64,000 nt of DNA from Citrifermentans bemidjiense Bem (GCF_000020725.1 NC_011146.1:3719501-3783500), one strand, 5' to 3'; counted from the stretch's first letter, positions 34,212 to 43,380 are shown. The notes: generated from the sequence alone by a model not told the origin. Numbers and translations are program-made.

Positions 34212-35372
34212 TTAGCCTATACGCTTCAGTCCCTGGGCGATGCGGATGGTGGCGCCGCGCCAGGTGGGGAAAATCCCGGAGACGACTCCGACGGAAAGGG
34301 CGGCCAGCAACTCCAGCAGCAGGGTCTCCATGGAGACGCTGAAAAACGGGAAGTACTGGGTGAGCTCCACCTCGATCCAGTGGGCAACGGGGAAGGTTGC
34401 CGCCACTCCCAAGACGCCACCCAAAACGGAGATGGCGACGGACTCGCCGAAGATGAGCCCCGCCAGATGCCCCGCCTTGAAACCCAGCGTCTTCAAGGTC
34501 GCGTACTCGCCGATCCGCTCGCGCGCCGTCATCGCCATGGTGTTGGCCGCGACCACCATGATGATGGCGATGACCATGTAGGAGACGATCTGGATCGCCA
34601 CCATGATCGCCTCGGTCATGGCGATGAACCCCATGTGGAAAGCCTTCTCGGTCTCGGTCAAGGTCTCGGCCAGGGAGTTCTTGAACATGGAGTCGACGGC
34701 AAGGGAAACCTCGGGGGCGAGCTCCGGGCGCTTCACTCCGATCATGAAGAACCCGACCTGGTCGGCCCTGCTGGGGAAGCTCTGGCGCACGCTCTCGTTC
34801 AGGTAGCTCCAGTGGAAAAGAAGCAGCCGCTCCTCGGTCGCCTTCTCGGCGCCGTGGTAGATCCCGCGCAGCACGAACTCCCAGTTGCCAGGAAAGATGG
34901 TCCCTTTGAGGGTGATGAGATCCCCCACCTTCCAGCCGTAGGTCTTCGCCAGCCGTTCTCCGACGATGCACCCCTTGCGGTCGAGGATGAAGTCGTTCTT
35001 CTGCTTCTCCGAGAGGACGAGCTCGGGGTAGAGGGCCAGGTAGGTGCGCGGCTCGACGGCGTAGTTGGCGAAGAAGTTCTTCTCCTCGATGTAGATCCCC
35101 CCGAACCAGTTGCCGTAGGAGACCGAACTCACCCCGGAGACGCCGCGGATGCGGTCCAGGTAGGAGATGGGGAGCGGGAAGACGAGCGAGATGGCGTTGC
35201 GGGTGACGAGCCGCGTGTCCGAAGCGTGCTCCGCGCCGGCATACCAAAGCCCGACCAGGGTGCGCAAAAGCCCGAAGGCGAGTACAGCGACGGCGACGCC
35301 GACCACCGTCAACACCGAGCGGAGCTTGTGCCGGAAGAGGTTCCGTATGATGTATTTCAGCATGAACATCAA
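34212..35372 (-). CDS. FtsX-like ABC transporter permease (second permease)
   Basis: The 386-residue protein has one membrane helix at about 18-38, a large outside domain to about 265, then three helices (about 268-290, 313-340 and 350-372), the MacB/FtsX plan. Landmarks are NTMAMTARERIGEYATLKTLGFKAGHLAGLIFGES, the coupling region to the ATPase, and the last helix followed by FPTWRGATIRIAQGLKRIG. It works with the ATPase at 36739 and the first permease, and is separated from the latter by a repeat-filled 199-base gap. Such exporters move lipoproteins, lipids, peptides or drugs; the substrate is unknown. Confidence 0.9.
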   Translation of the reverse strand: MMFMLKYIIRNLFRHKLRSVLTVVGVAVAVLAFGLLRTLVGLWYAGAEHASDTRLVTRNAISLVFPLPISYLDRIRGVSGVSSVSYGNWFGGIYIEEKNFFANYAVEPRTYLALYPELVLSEKQKNDFILDRKGCIVGERLAKTYGWKVGDLITLKGTIFPGNWEFVLRGIYHGAEKATEERLLLFHWSYLNESVRQSFPSRADQVGFFMIGVKRPELAPEVSLAVDSMFKNSLAETLTETEKAFHMGFIAMTEAIMVAIQIVSYMVIAIIMVVAANTMAMTARERIGEYATLKTLGFKAGHLAGLIFGESVAISVLGGVLGVAATFPVAHWIEVELTQYFPFFSVSMETLLLELLAALSVGVVSGIFPTWRGATIRIAQGLKRIG

Positions 35373-35394
35373 AAACCCTCAAAAAACCAAACCA

Positions 35395-35554
35395 TTAACA
35401 AGGAGAAAATCTGAGGACGTCTGAGTAAAAGCAAAGGCTTGAGAGAACCTAACATCCTGTAACATAATGAAACTACAACCTTGAGAGAAAAACATAAAAA
35501 AGAATCTCTCCTGTTTTTGTCGTCTCAGAAGTCCTCAGATGTCCTCCTTGTTAA
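35395..35554. repeat. Palindromic intergenic repeat element, copy 2
   Basis: The arm starting TTAACAAGGAGAAAATCTG at 35395 is nearly identical, over about 50 bases, to the inverse of 34146-34199. The other arm ends CAGATGTCCTCCTTGTTAA at 35554. The centre is longer than in copy 1, with a second TTGAGAGAA segment. The two copies frame the permease gene 34212-35372. Confidence 0.75.
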
Positions 35555-35571
35555 CGGTTTTCGGTTTGCCC

Positions 35572-36738
35572 CTATGTTGCCCTCAGAGCTTCCACGATAT
35601 TCATCCGCGAGGCACGGAACGCCGGGAGGGTGCCTCCCACTAGCCCCATTACGGCGGAAAAAAGCAACGACTTCCACACGATGGAAAAGTTGAGCGTGAA
35701 GGAAAAGGCCAGCTCGGAGAAGGAGGCCCAGTTCATGGTGGAAATGGTGATGAGCTGCATGAAGCTCGCGGCAAAGAGCCCCAGCCCCCCGCCGCAAAGC
35801 CCCAGAAAAAGCGCCTCGACGATGAAGGCGGAGAGGATGCTCTTCCTCTGGAACCCTAAAGCGCGTAAAGTCCCGATCTCGGTGACGCGGTTGGCGACGG
35901 CGGCGTACATGGTGATGGTCGCCCCGATCACGGCGCCTATGGAAAAGACCACGGTCAACACCATCCCGAGTATGTTGAGGAACTTGGACATCGCCTCGGA
36001 CTGGTCCAGGTAATACTGGGTCTCGCGCTTGGCCTCGACGGTAAGCCTCGGGTCGCTCTCCACCCGCGCCTTGTAGGAATCGAAAGCGGTGGAGTCCCGC
36101 AACCGGAAGATGATGGAGGAGTAGGCTTGCCTCCGGAAGGCCTGCATCAACTGGTCGGCGTCCCCCCAGATCTCGGAGGAAAAGCCGGTGGAACCTGCGT
36201 CGAAGACGCCGACAACCCGCCAGTCCCTCATCCCGAACCTGATGGTTTCTCCCAGCCCGCCCCCCTTGAAGCGCCGGGCTATGCTCTCGCCGGCGATTAC
36301 TTCGGCGGAACCGGACCGCGGCATGCGCCCCTCCTTGAGCCGGATGGCGGGACGCAGCTTGAGCGAAGTCGGGGTCACCCCCCTGATGACGACGTTGGAA
36401 GGCTTGTCCCCCACCCGCTTTTTCAGGTTGATCAGCACCACTACTTCCTTGGCTAAGAGCGGCTCTCCGTCGGCGCCGATGGCGACCTCGGGCTGGCTCT
36501 CCAAAAGGGCCGCCTGGGAGCGCTCCACGCCGCTTTGCACCTCGGAGCCGGCAGCTTTTCTAAGCAGCACCACGTTGTCGGGAGAGCCGGTCTGCACCAA
36601 GGTCTTTTGCAACCCCTCGGTGAGCATGAGGGTGGCGGCGAAGACGAAGACGACGAGCCCCATCCCGCTCGCAGTGAGAAGGGTGGTGAGCCGCCGGGTC
36701 CAAAGGTTGCGGAAACTGTAGGAGTAAGGGATCCCCAT
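35572..36738 (-). CDS. FtsX-like ABC transporter permease (first permease)
   Basis: The 388-residue protein has the four-helix MacB/FtsX plan: a helix at about 17-38 (TTLLTASGMGLVVFVFAATLML), a periplasmic domain with FKGGGLGETIRFGMRDWRVVGVFDAG, then three helices from about 258. The coupling motif NRVTEIGTLRALGFQRKSILSAFIVEALFLG is clear. The ATG directly follows the stop of the ATPase gene. It probably pairs with the permease at 34212 as a heterodimer. Confidence 0.9.
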   Translation of the reverse strand: MGIPYSYSFRNLWTRRLTTLLTASGMGLVVFVFAATLMLTEGLQKTLVQTGSPDNVVLLRKAAGSEVQSGVERSQAALLESQPEVAIGADGEPLLAKEVVVLINLKKRVGDKPSNVVIRGVTPTSLKLRPAIRLKEGRMPRSGSAEVIAGESIARRFKGGGLGETIRFGMRDWRVVGVFDAGSTGFSSEIWGDADQLMQAFRRQAYSSIIFRLRDSTAFDSYKARVESDPRLTVEAKRETQYYLDQSEAMSKFLNILGMVLTVVFSIGAVIGATITMYAAVANRVTEIGTLRALGFQRKSILSAFIVEALFLGLCGGGLGLFAASFMQLITISTMNWASFSELAFSFTLNFSIVWKSLLFSAVMGLVGGTLPAFRASRMNIVEALRAT

Positions 36739-37428
36739 CTAGCTCACGCTCAACTCGCCCTTCTCGAGATGCCTGATGAGGTGGGCCTTTTCGGCGGCAC
36801 GCGGGTCGTGGGTGACCATGATGACGGTCTTGCCGAACTCGTGGACCAGGCGGTCCATGAGCTGCAGGATCTCCTCGGCGGAGGCGCGGTCGAGGTCCCC
36901 GGTCGGCTCGTCGGCCACCAGGATCTCGGGGTCGGTGACGATGGCGCGCGCGATGGCGACTCTTTGCTGCTGGCCGCCGGAGAGCTGAGAGGGGTAGTGA
37001 TCCATCCGGTCGGCAAGCCCCACCACGGAGAGGACCGCCTCGACATGCTCGCGCCGCTCGCGCCTTTTCAGGGGGGTGAGCAAAAGGGGAAGCTCCACGT
37101 TCTCGAAGGCGGTCAGGACCGGTATCAGGTTGTAGAACTGGAAGATGAAACCGACGTTGCCGGCGCGCCAGCGGGCCAGTTCCCCCTCGCTCAGATGGGT
37201 GATCTCCACCTCTCCGATGGTTATGGAGCCTTCATCGGCGGTGTCGATGCCGGCGATGAGATTGAGGAGGGTGCTTTTTCCCGAGCCGGAGGGACCCATG
37301 AGGGCGACGAATTCTCCCTGGGCGATGTCGACGTTGATGCCGGTGAGAACCGGGATGACCTGGGTGCCGCGGCGGTAACCCTTGGAAAGGTTGCGGATGC
37401 GGACGATGGGAGGGGTGGATTCTGCCAT
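36739..37428 (-). CDS. LolD/MacB-type ABC transporter ATPase
   Basis: The 229-residue protein has the full ABC ATPase set: Walker A GPSGSGKSTLLN at about 43-54, Q-loop FIFQFYNLIPVLTAFENV, signature LSGGQQQRVAIARAI, Walker B ILVADEPTGDLD and the H-loop MVTHDPRAAE. The TGDLD form is typical of the MacB/LolD/FtsE class that works with FtsX-like permeases. It lies two bases after the adaptor gene and directly before the first permease. Confidence 0.93.
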   Translation of the reverse strand: MAESTPPIVRIRNLSKGYRRGTQVIPVLTGINVDIAQGEFVALMGPSGSGKSTLLNLIAGIDTADEGSITIGEVEITHLSEGELARWRAGNVGFIFQFYNLIPVLTAFENVELPLLLTPLKRRERREHVEAVLSVVGLADRMDHYPSQLSGGQQQRVAIARAIVTDPEILVADEPTGDLDRASAEEILQLMDRLVHEFGKTVIMVTHDPRAAEKAHLIRHLEKGELSVS

Positions 37429-37430
37429 GG

Positions 37431-38645
37431 CTATTTTTCCGCCGCCTTGACGCGGCTTTGGTCCTTGAGCTTATCCAGAGGCTTGGTGGCAATGCGGTCC
37501 CCCGCCTTGATGCCGGAAACCACCTCGACCATGTCCCCGAGTTTCCCTCCCAGTGTGACCGGGGTCTGCCGCGCACGGTCGCCTGCGACGACGAAGACGA
37601 ACTCCTTGCCGTCGCGCTTGACCACCGCGGCGGGAGGGATCGCTATCCGCGGCCTTCCCTCTCCCGGCTTCAGCTCCCGCTCCAGGAAAGCTACCTTCGC
37701 GCTCATCTCGGGAAGGACGCGTTTGTCCTGGTCCAGGAAGCGGACCTTAACCATGACGCTCCCCTTGCTGCGGTCGGCGGTCGGGACGATGGTCTGCAGC
37801 GCCCCGCGAAAGCGCGCCTCGGGAAGGGCGTCCAGGAGGATCTCACAGGGCTGCCCCACGCGCACCTTGCCGAGGTTCGCTTCGGATACGTCCGCCTCGA
37901 CTTCGAGGGACCCCATGTCGGCCAGGGTGACGACGGCTGCCTTGGCGTTGGCGGCGGCAGCAAGCGGGGAAACGATATCCCCCACGTCGGCGTTCTTGGT
38001 GAGCACCACACCGTCGAAGGGGGCGCGGATCAACGTGTAGTCAAGCGACGCCTCGGCCCCCTGCAGGGCGCTGGCAGCCCCCTTCAGATTCGCCTGGGCA
38101 GCGGCGCTCGACGCAACGGCGCGCTGGTAACGCGCCTCCGCCGTATCGTAATCGGCCTGCGCCACGATCCCCTGGGAAACGAGCTCCCTCATGCGCGCCA
38201 AGTTGCGCGCAGCGTCCTTTTGCTCCACCCGGGCCTGCTCCAGGTTCTTCTCGGCCGCAGAGACGCTCGCCGCAGCCTGCCCCTTTTGCGCGGCGACGTC
38301 CCGGTTTTCCAGACGGGCCAGAAGTTCCCCCTGCCGCACCACGCTCCCCTCCTGGACCCCCAACCATTCCAGGCGGCCGGTTGCCTTGGAGGAGACGGCG
38401 GCCTTTCGCTGCGCCACCACGTAGCCGCTCGCGTTCAAGAGGGAAAAAGTCTGGGAAGGGTAAACCAGGGAGACGGTGGCGACCTCGACCTGGACGCTGC
38501 GCCGCATGGCCCAGGCGAAAAGGGCCAAGCAGAGGAGGATCACCAGCGACGCCGCTATGATCCTTGAGCGCCAAGGGCTGCCGCCGCTTGCGGGGGAATA
38601 GCGTTTTTTGTCGATGGTGAGCTTGTTAAGGTCGTCCTGTGCCAT
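37431..38645 (-). CDS. Periplasmic adaptor (MacA/RND-type membrane fusion protein)
   Basis: The 404-residue protein has one N-terminal membrane helix (about 27-47, IIAASLVILLCLALFAWAM) and then the adaptor plan: a lipoyl half (VVAQRKAAVSSKATGRLEWLGVQEGSVVRQGELLARLEN), a long coiled coil (about 120-215, SAAEKNLEQARVEQKDAARNLARM), the second lipoyl half (LDYTLIRAPFDGVVLTKNADVGDIV) and beta-barrel regions. It links the inner-membrane exporter to the outer membrane. It is the first gene of the adaptor-ATPase-permease-permease operon. Confidence 0.92.
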   Translation of the reverse strand: MAQDDLNKLTIDKKRYSPASGGSPWRSRIIAASLVILLCLALFAWAMRRSVQVEVATVSLVYPSQTFSLLNASGYVVAQRKAAVSSKATGRLEWLGVQEGSVVRQGELLARLENRDVAAQKGQAAASVSAAEKNLEQARVEQKDAARNLARMRELVSQGIVAQADYDTAEARYQRAVASSAAAQANLKGAASALQGAEASLDYTLIRAPFDGVVLTKNADVGDIVSPLAAAANAKAAVVTLADMGSLEVEADVSEANLGKVRVGQPCEILLDALPEARFRGALQTIVPTADRSKGSVMVKVRFLDQDKRVLPEMSAKVAFLERELKPGEGRPRIAIPPAAVVKRDGKEFVFVVAGDRARQTPVTLGGKLGDMVEVVSGIKAGDRIATKPLDKLKDQSRVKAAEK

Positions 38646-38725
38646 GCGGTTTCACCCCGGTTTACAAGATCATAACGAGCGGAAGCTAACACATTTCGCC
38701 TGGACTGTATAGCGTGCAAATGAGG

Positions 38726-39007
38726 CTACAACTCCTCCACCTGCACGTCGCTTACTTCCAGGTCAGGACGCTCAGATACCAGCCAGGATTCGAGCTCCTG
38801 CAGTATCTGCTTCGCGCGGGCAACACTGGGGGCGACGGTCACGAAGCAAAGCTCGGCATCCATGGGCTGATCGTGCAGTTCGCTCTCAGTACAGGCGACA
38901 TTGAACCGGTTGCGCGCCCGGGAGAGCACACTCTTTACGATGGCGCGCTTCTCTTTGAGCGTGCGGCTTGGCAGTAACAGCCTCATCTGCAACAGTGCCA
39001 CATGCAT
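38726..39007 (-). CDS. DUF503 family protein
   Basis: The 93-residue protein begins MHVALLQMRLLLPSRTLKEKRAIVKSVLSRARNRFNVACTE, the standard DUF503 start, and ends with WLVSERPDLEVSDVQVEEL. DUF503 proteins (YlxP) often accompany the ribosome-binding factor genes; their role is not settled. AGGGGGG lies a few bases before the ATG at 39007, which is preferred over ATGs up to seven codons earlier. Confidence 0.88.
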   Translation of the reverse strand: MHVALLQMRLLLPSRTLKEKRAIVKSVLSRARNRFNVACTESELHDQPMDAELCFVTVAPSVARAKQILQELESWLVSERPDLEVSDVQVEEL

Positions 39008-39366
39008 GTATCCCCCCTTCATCTTCAACAGGCCGCGAAGATCTGACAGCCCCTTCTATTCGAACTTCAGGATTCTACCATACCGGGCGCGCAGGCAGGG
39101 GGGCGTATACTGGCGCACGGGACGCGAACGATCTAGTTACTGTTGTCTTGCCGGCGCGACTTAAGCTAAACTGCGCAGTGCCAAAAACGGGGCGCCATGC
39201 ACGGATATCGCCTTACCCCCCTCGCCTAGGTTTTGTTTCTCTCAGATTTTCTTCGTGGCAGAGGGTTTGGCCTTTTAGTTTTGGCTTGCCCGCAACCGGC
39301 AAAAGGTGTATCCATGCTGTCCCGCTAAAGCGGACTAGATAAACGCACAATCCGAAGGAGAAGAAG
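39008..39366. other. Divergent intergenic region before rdgC
   Basis: It contains a small hairpin (CCGC-TAAA-GCGG near 39322-39333) and no other signal that I can support. Promoters for the DUF503 gene and the rdgC-like gene should lie here. Confidence 0.4.
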
Positions 39367-40557
39367 ATGGGCATCCTCGCCAACACAGTAAGCGTCTGCC
39401 ATTTCAAGGTCCAGGGAGAACTCCCGACCCAGGACCTCTACACCTGGGTCACCAAACAACTGGCGGCGAACCGCTTCAATCCGATCGACCAGGGAAGCGA
39501 AGAAATGTCGATCGGCTGGGTCCACCTGGACGACCCGAAAGCAAGCGACTTCGAGACCCCCGCGGCCTGCTGCCGCGAGCACTACCTCATGTTCACCCTG
39601 CGCCGCGACAAGCGCTCGGTCCCCTCGGCCATCCTGAAGGCACACTTGGAGAAGGCGCAGGACGAGTTCCTCGCGGAGAACCCCGGCTTCACCAAGGTCC
39701 CCAAGCAGAAGCGGGAGGACCTGAAGGAAGCGGTGCAGGCGATGCTCCTTTCGCAGACGCTCCCGACCCCGGCCACCTACGACGCTGTGTGGGACACCAG
39801 AAGCGGCATCCTCACCTTCACCTCGCTTTCCCCGAAGGTCATCGAACTCTTCGAGGAGCAGTTCAAGAAGACCTTCGAAGGGCTTCGCGTCTCCGCGTTC
39901 CACCCCTACGCCCGCGCCGAGAACGTTCTGGACGAAGGGAACCTGGTGCTCCTCAAAAAGGCCAACAAGGCCGGCGGCGACAACTATTTGGAGCTGATCA
40001 AGGAGAACCAGTGGCTGGGCACGGACTTCATGCTCTGGCTCATGTACCAGACCATGAACGAGGCCTCCGAGTACAGCGTCAACCAGGAAGGTATCCTGCT
40101 GGCGAAGGAACCGTTCGTGGCCTACCTGGACGACCGCGTGGTGCTGTTAGGCTCCGGCGAAAACGGCGCCCAGAAGATCACGGTCGCAGGGCCGCAGGAC
40201 CACTTCAACGAGGTGAGAAGCGCGCTATTGAACAAGAAGCAGATCACCGAGGCGACGCTGCACCTTGAGACCGGCGACGACCACTGGAAGCTGACGCTCA
40301 AGGGCGAGCTCTTCCACCTGGCGTCCTTCAAGTCGCCGGCGGTAAAGCTGGAAAAGGACAGCAGCGTGGACGAGGCGATGGAGCGGGAGGCGGTTTTCTT
40401 CGAGAGGATGATGCTACTGGAGAAAGGGACCCAGCTTTTCGATTCGGTGTTCGCCACCTTCCTGCAGTTAAGGCTCGGCAGCGAGTGGGTCGAGCAGGAG
40501 AAGGCGATCCAGAAGTGGCTCAACGTCTGCAGCTTCTGCAACGGGTCGCTGGCGTAG
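39367..40557 (+). CDS. rdgC: RdgC-like recombination-associated protein
   Basis: The 396-residue protein resembles RdgC: an N-terminal region with NRFNPIDQGSEEMSIGWVHLDDP, the VPSAILKAHLEKAQDEF segment, and KVPKQKREDLKEAVQAMLLSQTLPTPATYDAVWDTRSGILTFTSLSPKVIELFEEQF, corresponding to the ring-forming core of E. coli RdgC. RdgC encircles duplex DNA and limits RecA action. At 396 residues it is about 90 longer than E. coli RdgC, the extra being in the C-terminal half. AAGGAG precedes the ATG. It is a single gene with C-rich hairpins after it. Confidence 0.8.
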   Translation: MGILANTVSVCHFKVQGELPTQDLYTWVTKQLAANRFNPIDQGSEEMSIGWVHLDDPKASDFETPAACCREHYLMFTLRRDKRSVPSAILKAHLEKAQDEFLAENPGFTKVPKQKREDLKEAVQAMLLSQTLPTPATYDAVWDTRSGILTFTSLSPKVIELFEEQFKKTFEGLRVSAFHPYARAENVLDEGNLVLLKKANKAGGDNYLELIKENQWLGTDFMLWLMYQTMNEASEYSVNQEGILLAKEPFVAYLDDRVVLLGSGENGAQKITVAGPQDHFNEVRSALLNKKQITEATLHLETGDDHWKLTLKGELFHLASFKSPAVKLEKDSSVDEAMEREAVFFERMMLLEKGTQLFDSVFATFLQLRLGSEWVEQEKAIQKWLNVCSFCNGSLA

Positions 40558-40635
40558 AGGCGGGTGTGAGGGGACTGGCTCCGCAAGGTGCCTGTCCCCC
40601 TTGCCTCCAGGTTTCCCCCCTTCGGTGGCCTAGAC

Positions 40636-40725
40636 GTCCCCTCCCCCGGAGGGGGAGGGACAGGGAGGGGGAAGACGGTTCTGCCACAATCCCCCCTCCC
40701 AACCTCCCCCCTCCGGGGGGAGGAG
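40636..40725. repeat. Two C/G-rich hairpins between convergent genes
   Basis: CCCTCCCCCGGAGGGGGAGGG (about 40638-40660) and TCCCCCCTCCGGGGGGAGGA (about 40704-40725) each fold into a perfect or near-perfect hairpin. They separate the convergent rdgC and mnmA genes and may terminate both, though without T-runs. Confidence 0.6.
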
Positions 40726-40743
40726 CTCCTGTAACTCCCTCGC

Positions 40744-41811
40744 CTAGATCTTCCCGACGATGCGGCCGCCGCCCAGGAGCTCGTCTTCGCGGTAGAAGAC
40801 CACGGACTGCCCCGGCGTCACCGACTTCTGCGGCTCGGCAAAGTAAACCTCGCCCAGCCCCTCGCCCAAAAGCTTGACCCGGCACGCTATGGGTTGTTGC
40901 CGATAGCGGATCTTGCAGGTTGTCTCGAAGGTCTCCCCCTCTACCGGCACCACCCAGTTCAGATCGCAGGCCACGAGCCCAGACGCAAAGAGCTGTCCGG
41001 CTTCGCCGACCACCACCCTCCCCTGAAGCGCATCGATCGACACCACGTACAGCGGCTCTTTCCAGGCAACGCCGAGCCCACGCCTCTGGCCGATGGTGTA
41101 CCGGTGGGTGCCGCCGTGCCTTCCCAGCACGGTCCCGTCGACATGGACGATGTCGCCGCTTTTTCCCGCAACCCGCCCCCCTTTTTCCAGGAAGGCGACG
41201 TAGTCGTCGCCGGGAACGAAGCAGATTTCCTGGCTGTCGCTCTTTTGCGCCACCGGGAGCCCGAACTTTTCCGCAAGCCTGCGCACCTCGTCCTTGCTCG
41301 GCATGTCCCCCAGCGGGAAGACCACATGGGAGAGCTGCTTTTGGGTCAGCGTGTAGAGGAAGTAGGACTGGTCCTTGGCGAGAAAAGCCGCCTTCAGCAG
41401 GTGATAGCTACCGCCATCGTCCCTGCTGGTCCTCACGTAATGGCCGGTGGCCAGGTACTCCGCCCCCAGCTCCAGCGCCTTGTCCAACAGAAGCCCGAAC
41501 TTGACGTAGCGGTTGCAGCGGACACACGGGTTGGGGGTCTCGCCCCCCAGGTACTGCGCACGGAAGTCTTCCATGATGAGGCGCGAGAATTGTTCCTCCA
41601 GATGCACCAGGTGGAATTCGATCCCCAGGTACTCGGCGACGATCTGCGCGTCGCCCTTGGCCTGCGGATCCTCGCCGTCGCGCGCAAAGAGCTTCATATT
41701 GATACCGATCACCTCCGCACCCTGCTCTTTGAGGAGGGCGGCGACCGTGGACGAATCGACTCCGCCGCTCATGGCGACGGCTACTTTCTTCCCTTTAAAA
41801 TTCCCTGACAT
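40744..41811 (-). CDS. mnmA: tRNA-specific 2-thiouridylase
   Basis: The 355-residue enzyme has the PP-loop AMSGGVDSSTVAALL at about 11-25, the cysteine motif NPCVRCNRYVKF near 96 (catalytic Cys), the second catalytic Cys in DSQEICFVPGDDY near 195, and the C-terminal barrel GQRRGLGVAW. It sulfurates U34 of Lys, Glu and Gln tRNAs with ATP and sulfur from a persulfide carrier. GGAGATGTT precedes the ATG at 41811; a longer frame to 41874 lacks a ribosome site. Confidence 0.95.
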   Translation of the reverse strand: MSGNFKGKKVAVAMSGGVDSSTVAALLKEQGAEVIGINMKLFARDGEDPQAKGDAQIVAEYLGIEFHLVHLEEQFSRLIMEDFRAQYLGGETPNPCVRCNRYVKFGLLLDKALELGAEYLATGHYVRTSRDDGGSYHLLKAAFLAKDQSYFLYTLTQKQLSHVVFPLGDMPSKDEVRRLAEKFGLPVAQKSDSQEICFVPGDDYVAFLEKGGRVAGKSGDIVHVDGTVLGRHGGTHRYTIGQRRGLGVAWKEPLYVVSIDALQGRVVVGEAGQLFASGLVACDLNWVVPVEGETFETTCKIRYRQQPIACRVKLLGEGLGEVYFAEPQKSVTPGQSVVFYREDELLGGGRIVGKI

Positions 41812-42031
41812 AACATCTCCGTTTGCTTTACTACAGGCGCATCCATAGTTGACCAATTCGCATTCCCATGGCAACTGTTTTTATCGGACAGTGCCGCTTC
41901 CCTTGCCAGTCAGAGGAACAGATGAAAAAAGGATCAGAAAGTTCCGGCTACACAACAGTTTGCTGTTGTTATCTTTCCGGCACTTGCTTTAAACTGTCGA
42001 GTGGCTCGAATCCTTGCTCAGGAGAACCGCT

Positions 42032-42862
42032 ATGCCCTTATCGCTCACCATCAGGCGCCTGTTGACCAACCAGCCGATAGATCTGCCGGTCTTCCACCCG
42101 GTGGCGCTGAGGCTGCAGCACCTCCTTGAAACCCCGGACTTCTCGATGGCCCAGGTAGTCACGCTGGCCAACGAGGATCAGTCGCTGGCGGGACAGATCC
42201 TGAAGATGGCCAACTCCGCCATGTACATCGGGCGGGTCCGCACCGAGACCATCAAGGACGCGGTAATCAGGCTAGGCGCCCAGCAGGTGTGCAACCTGGC
42301 GATGGCGGCTTCGCAGGCAGGGCTCCATGTATCGGACAACCGCGTCATCAACGGATTCATGCAGTCGCTTTGGCTGCACAGCCATGCCTGCGCCATGGGA
42401 AGCCGCTGGCTGGCCCGCAGCGCCGGCTATCCGCAGCACGCGGACCAGGCGTACATGGGGGGGCTTTTACACGACATCGGGAAGCTCTACCTGCTGAAAG
42501 CACTAGAGCGGCTGAACCAGTCGGGTGTGGCGCAAGCCGCGCTGGAGGATGACCTGCTTTTGGAGATTTTCGAGGAACTGCACGTGGAGCAGGGGTGCCG
42601 CCTGATGGAGCACTGGAACATGCCGAAGGTGTACTACAACGTAGTGGCCAACCATCACGACGAGAATTTCGAGACCACGGACATCGTGTTGACGGCGGTG
42701 CGGCTGGTGAACAAGGCATGCAAGCTGAAGGGAATCGGGCTTGTCGTCGACCCGACCATCGATCTCGAAAGCGAGCCGGAAGCCGCGCTTTTGCAGTTGA
42801 CGCCGGAAGAGATAGACGAGCTCATGGAAGTCCTGGACGATTCCCAAGAGCTGTCGCTGTAA
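42032..42862 (+). CDS. HDOD domain signalling protein
   Basis: The 276-residue protein is one HDOD domain (about 15-215): LPVFHPVALRLQHLLETPDFSMAQVVTLANEDQSLAGQILKMANSAMY, then GGLLHDIGKLYLL in the middle (an HD-like motif) and VVANHHDENFE. HDOD proteins relate to HD-GYP domains but usually lack phosphodiesterase activity; they act in chemotaxis, cell cycle or stress signalling. The ATG at 42032 has AGGAGA seven bases upstream. There is no linked kinase or cyclase gene, so its pathway is unknown. Confidence 0.87.
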   Translation: MPLSLTIRRLLTNQPIDLPVFHPVALRLQHLLETPDFSMAQVVTLANEDQSLAGQILKMANSAMYIGRVRTETIKDAVIRLGAQQVCNLAMAASQAGLHVSDNRVINGFMQSLWLHSHACAMGSRWLARSAGYPQHADQAYMGGLLHDIGKLYLLKALERLNQSGVAQAALEDDLLLEIFEELHVEQGCRLMEHWNMPKVYYNVVANHHDENFETTDIVLTAVRLVNKACKLKGIGLVVDPTIDLESEPEAALLQLTPEEIDELMEVLDDSQELSL

Positions 42863-42878
42863 GGGGAAGACGATTTGC

Positions 42879-42969
42879 AGCCCCCAGCCCCCAGCCCCCA
42901 GCCCCTAGCCCCCAGCCCCCAGCCCCTAGCCCCTAGCCCCTAGCCCCTAGCCCCCAGCCCCTAGCCCCT
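42879..42969. repeat. Thirteen-copy tandem heptamer, GGGGCTA/GGGGGCT type
   Basis: Thirteen units of AGCCCCY run without a break from 42879 to 42969 on the plus strand. On the minus strand they read GGGGCTA or GGGGGCT, so at least twelve G4-5 runs are spaced by three bases and could fold into G-quadruplexes. The first unit on the minus strand supplies the last codon and stop of the Nudix gene. Copy number is probably variable between strains. Confidence 0.92.
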
Positions 42970-43380
42970 GTTACTCAGTTGCTGGTATTCCAGTATTACC
43001 GGCAGGTCCGCGTCGGCCCACTCCAGTTCCAGCATCTTCGCGGGGGGGAGCCATCTCACCTCAGAATGCTCGTAAAGGGTAATCTCGCCGGAAGCAATGC
43101 GGCAAAGGTAGGGATACAAGGTCACGTCGAAAGTGGGGTAGCTGTGGGTGGCCGGCGTCAGCGCTTGCCCCACCTCGACCTCCACGCCCATTTCCTCGAC
43201 CATCTCGCGCTTCAAGCACTCCTCGCGCCCCTCGCCGGGCTCGATCTTCCCCCCCGGAAATTCCCACTTGAGAGGCAGGTTCATCGAGGCGCTCCTGAGC
43301 GCCGACAGCACCAGCCCGTCCCGCTCTACGATGGCGCAGGCGACGTGCACATGCCTTCTCTGCTTTTCCGTATGGCTCAT
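42961..43380 (-). CDS. MutT-type Nudix hydrolase (8-oxo-dGTP diphosphatase-like)
   Basis: The 139-residue protein has the Nudix box GGKIEPGEGREECLKREMVEEMGV at about 41-64, with every required glutamate, after VACAIVERDGLVL and KWEFPG, the MutT pattern. The likely role is removing oxidised dGTP. The start at 43380 has GAGGCACC upstream; a longer frame to 43464 would run into the upstream antitoxin-like gene. The stop codon and last two residues (NRG) come from the GGGGCTA repeat, so the natural C-terminus may have been changed by repeat insertion. Confidence 0.88.
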   Translation of the reverse strand: MSHTEKQRRHVHVACAIVERDGLVLSALRSASMNLPLKWEFPGGKIEPGEGREECLKREMVEEMGVEVEVGQALTPATHSYPTFDVTLYPYLCRIASGEITLYEHSEVRWLPPAKMLELEWADADLPVILEYQQLSNRG

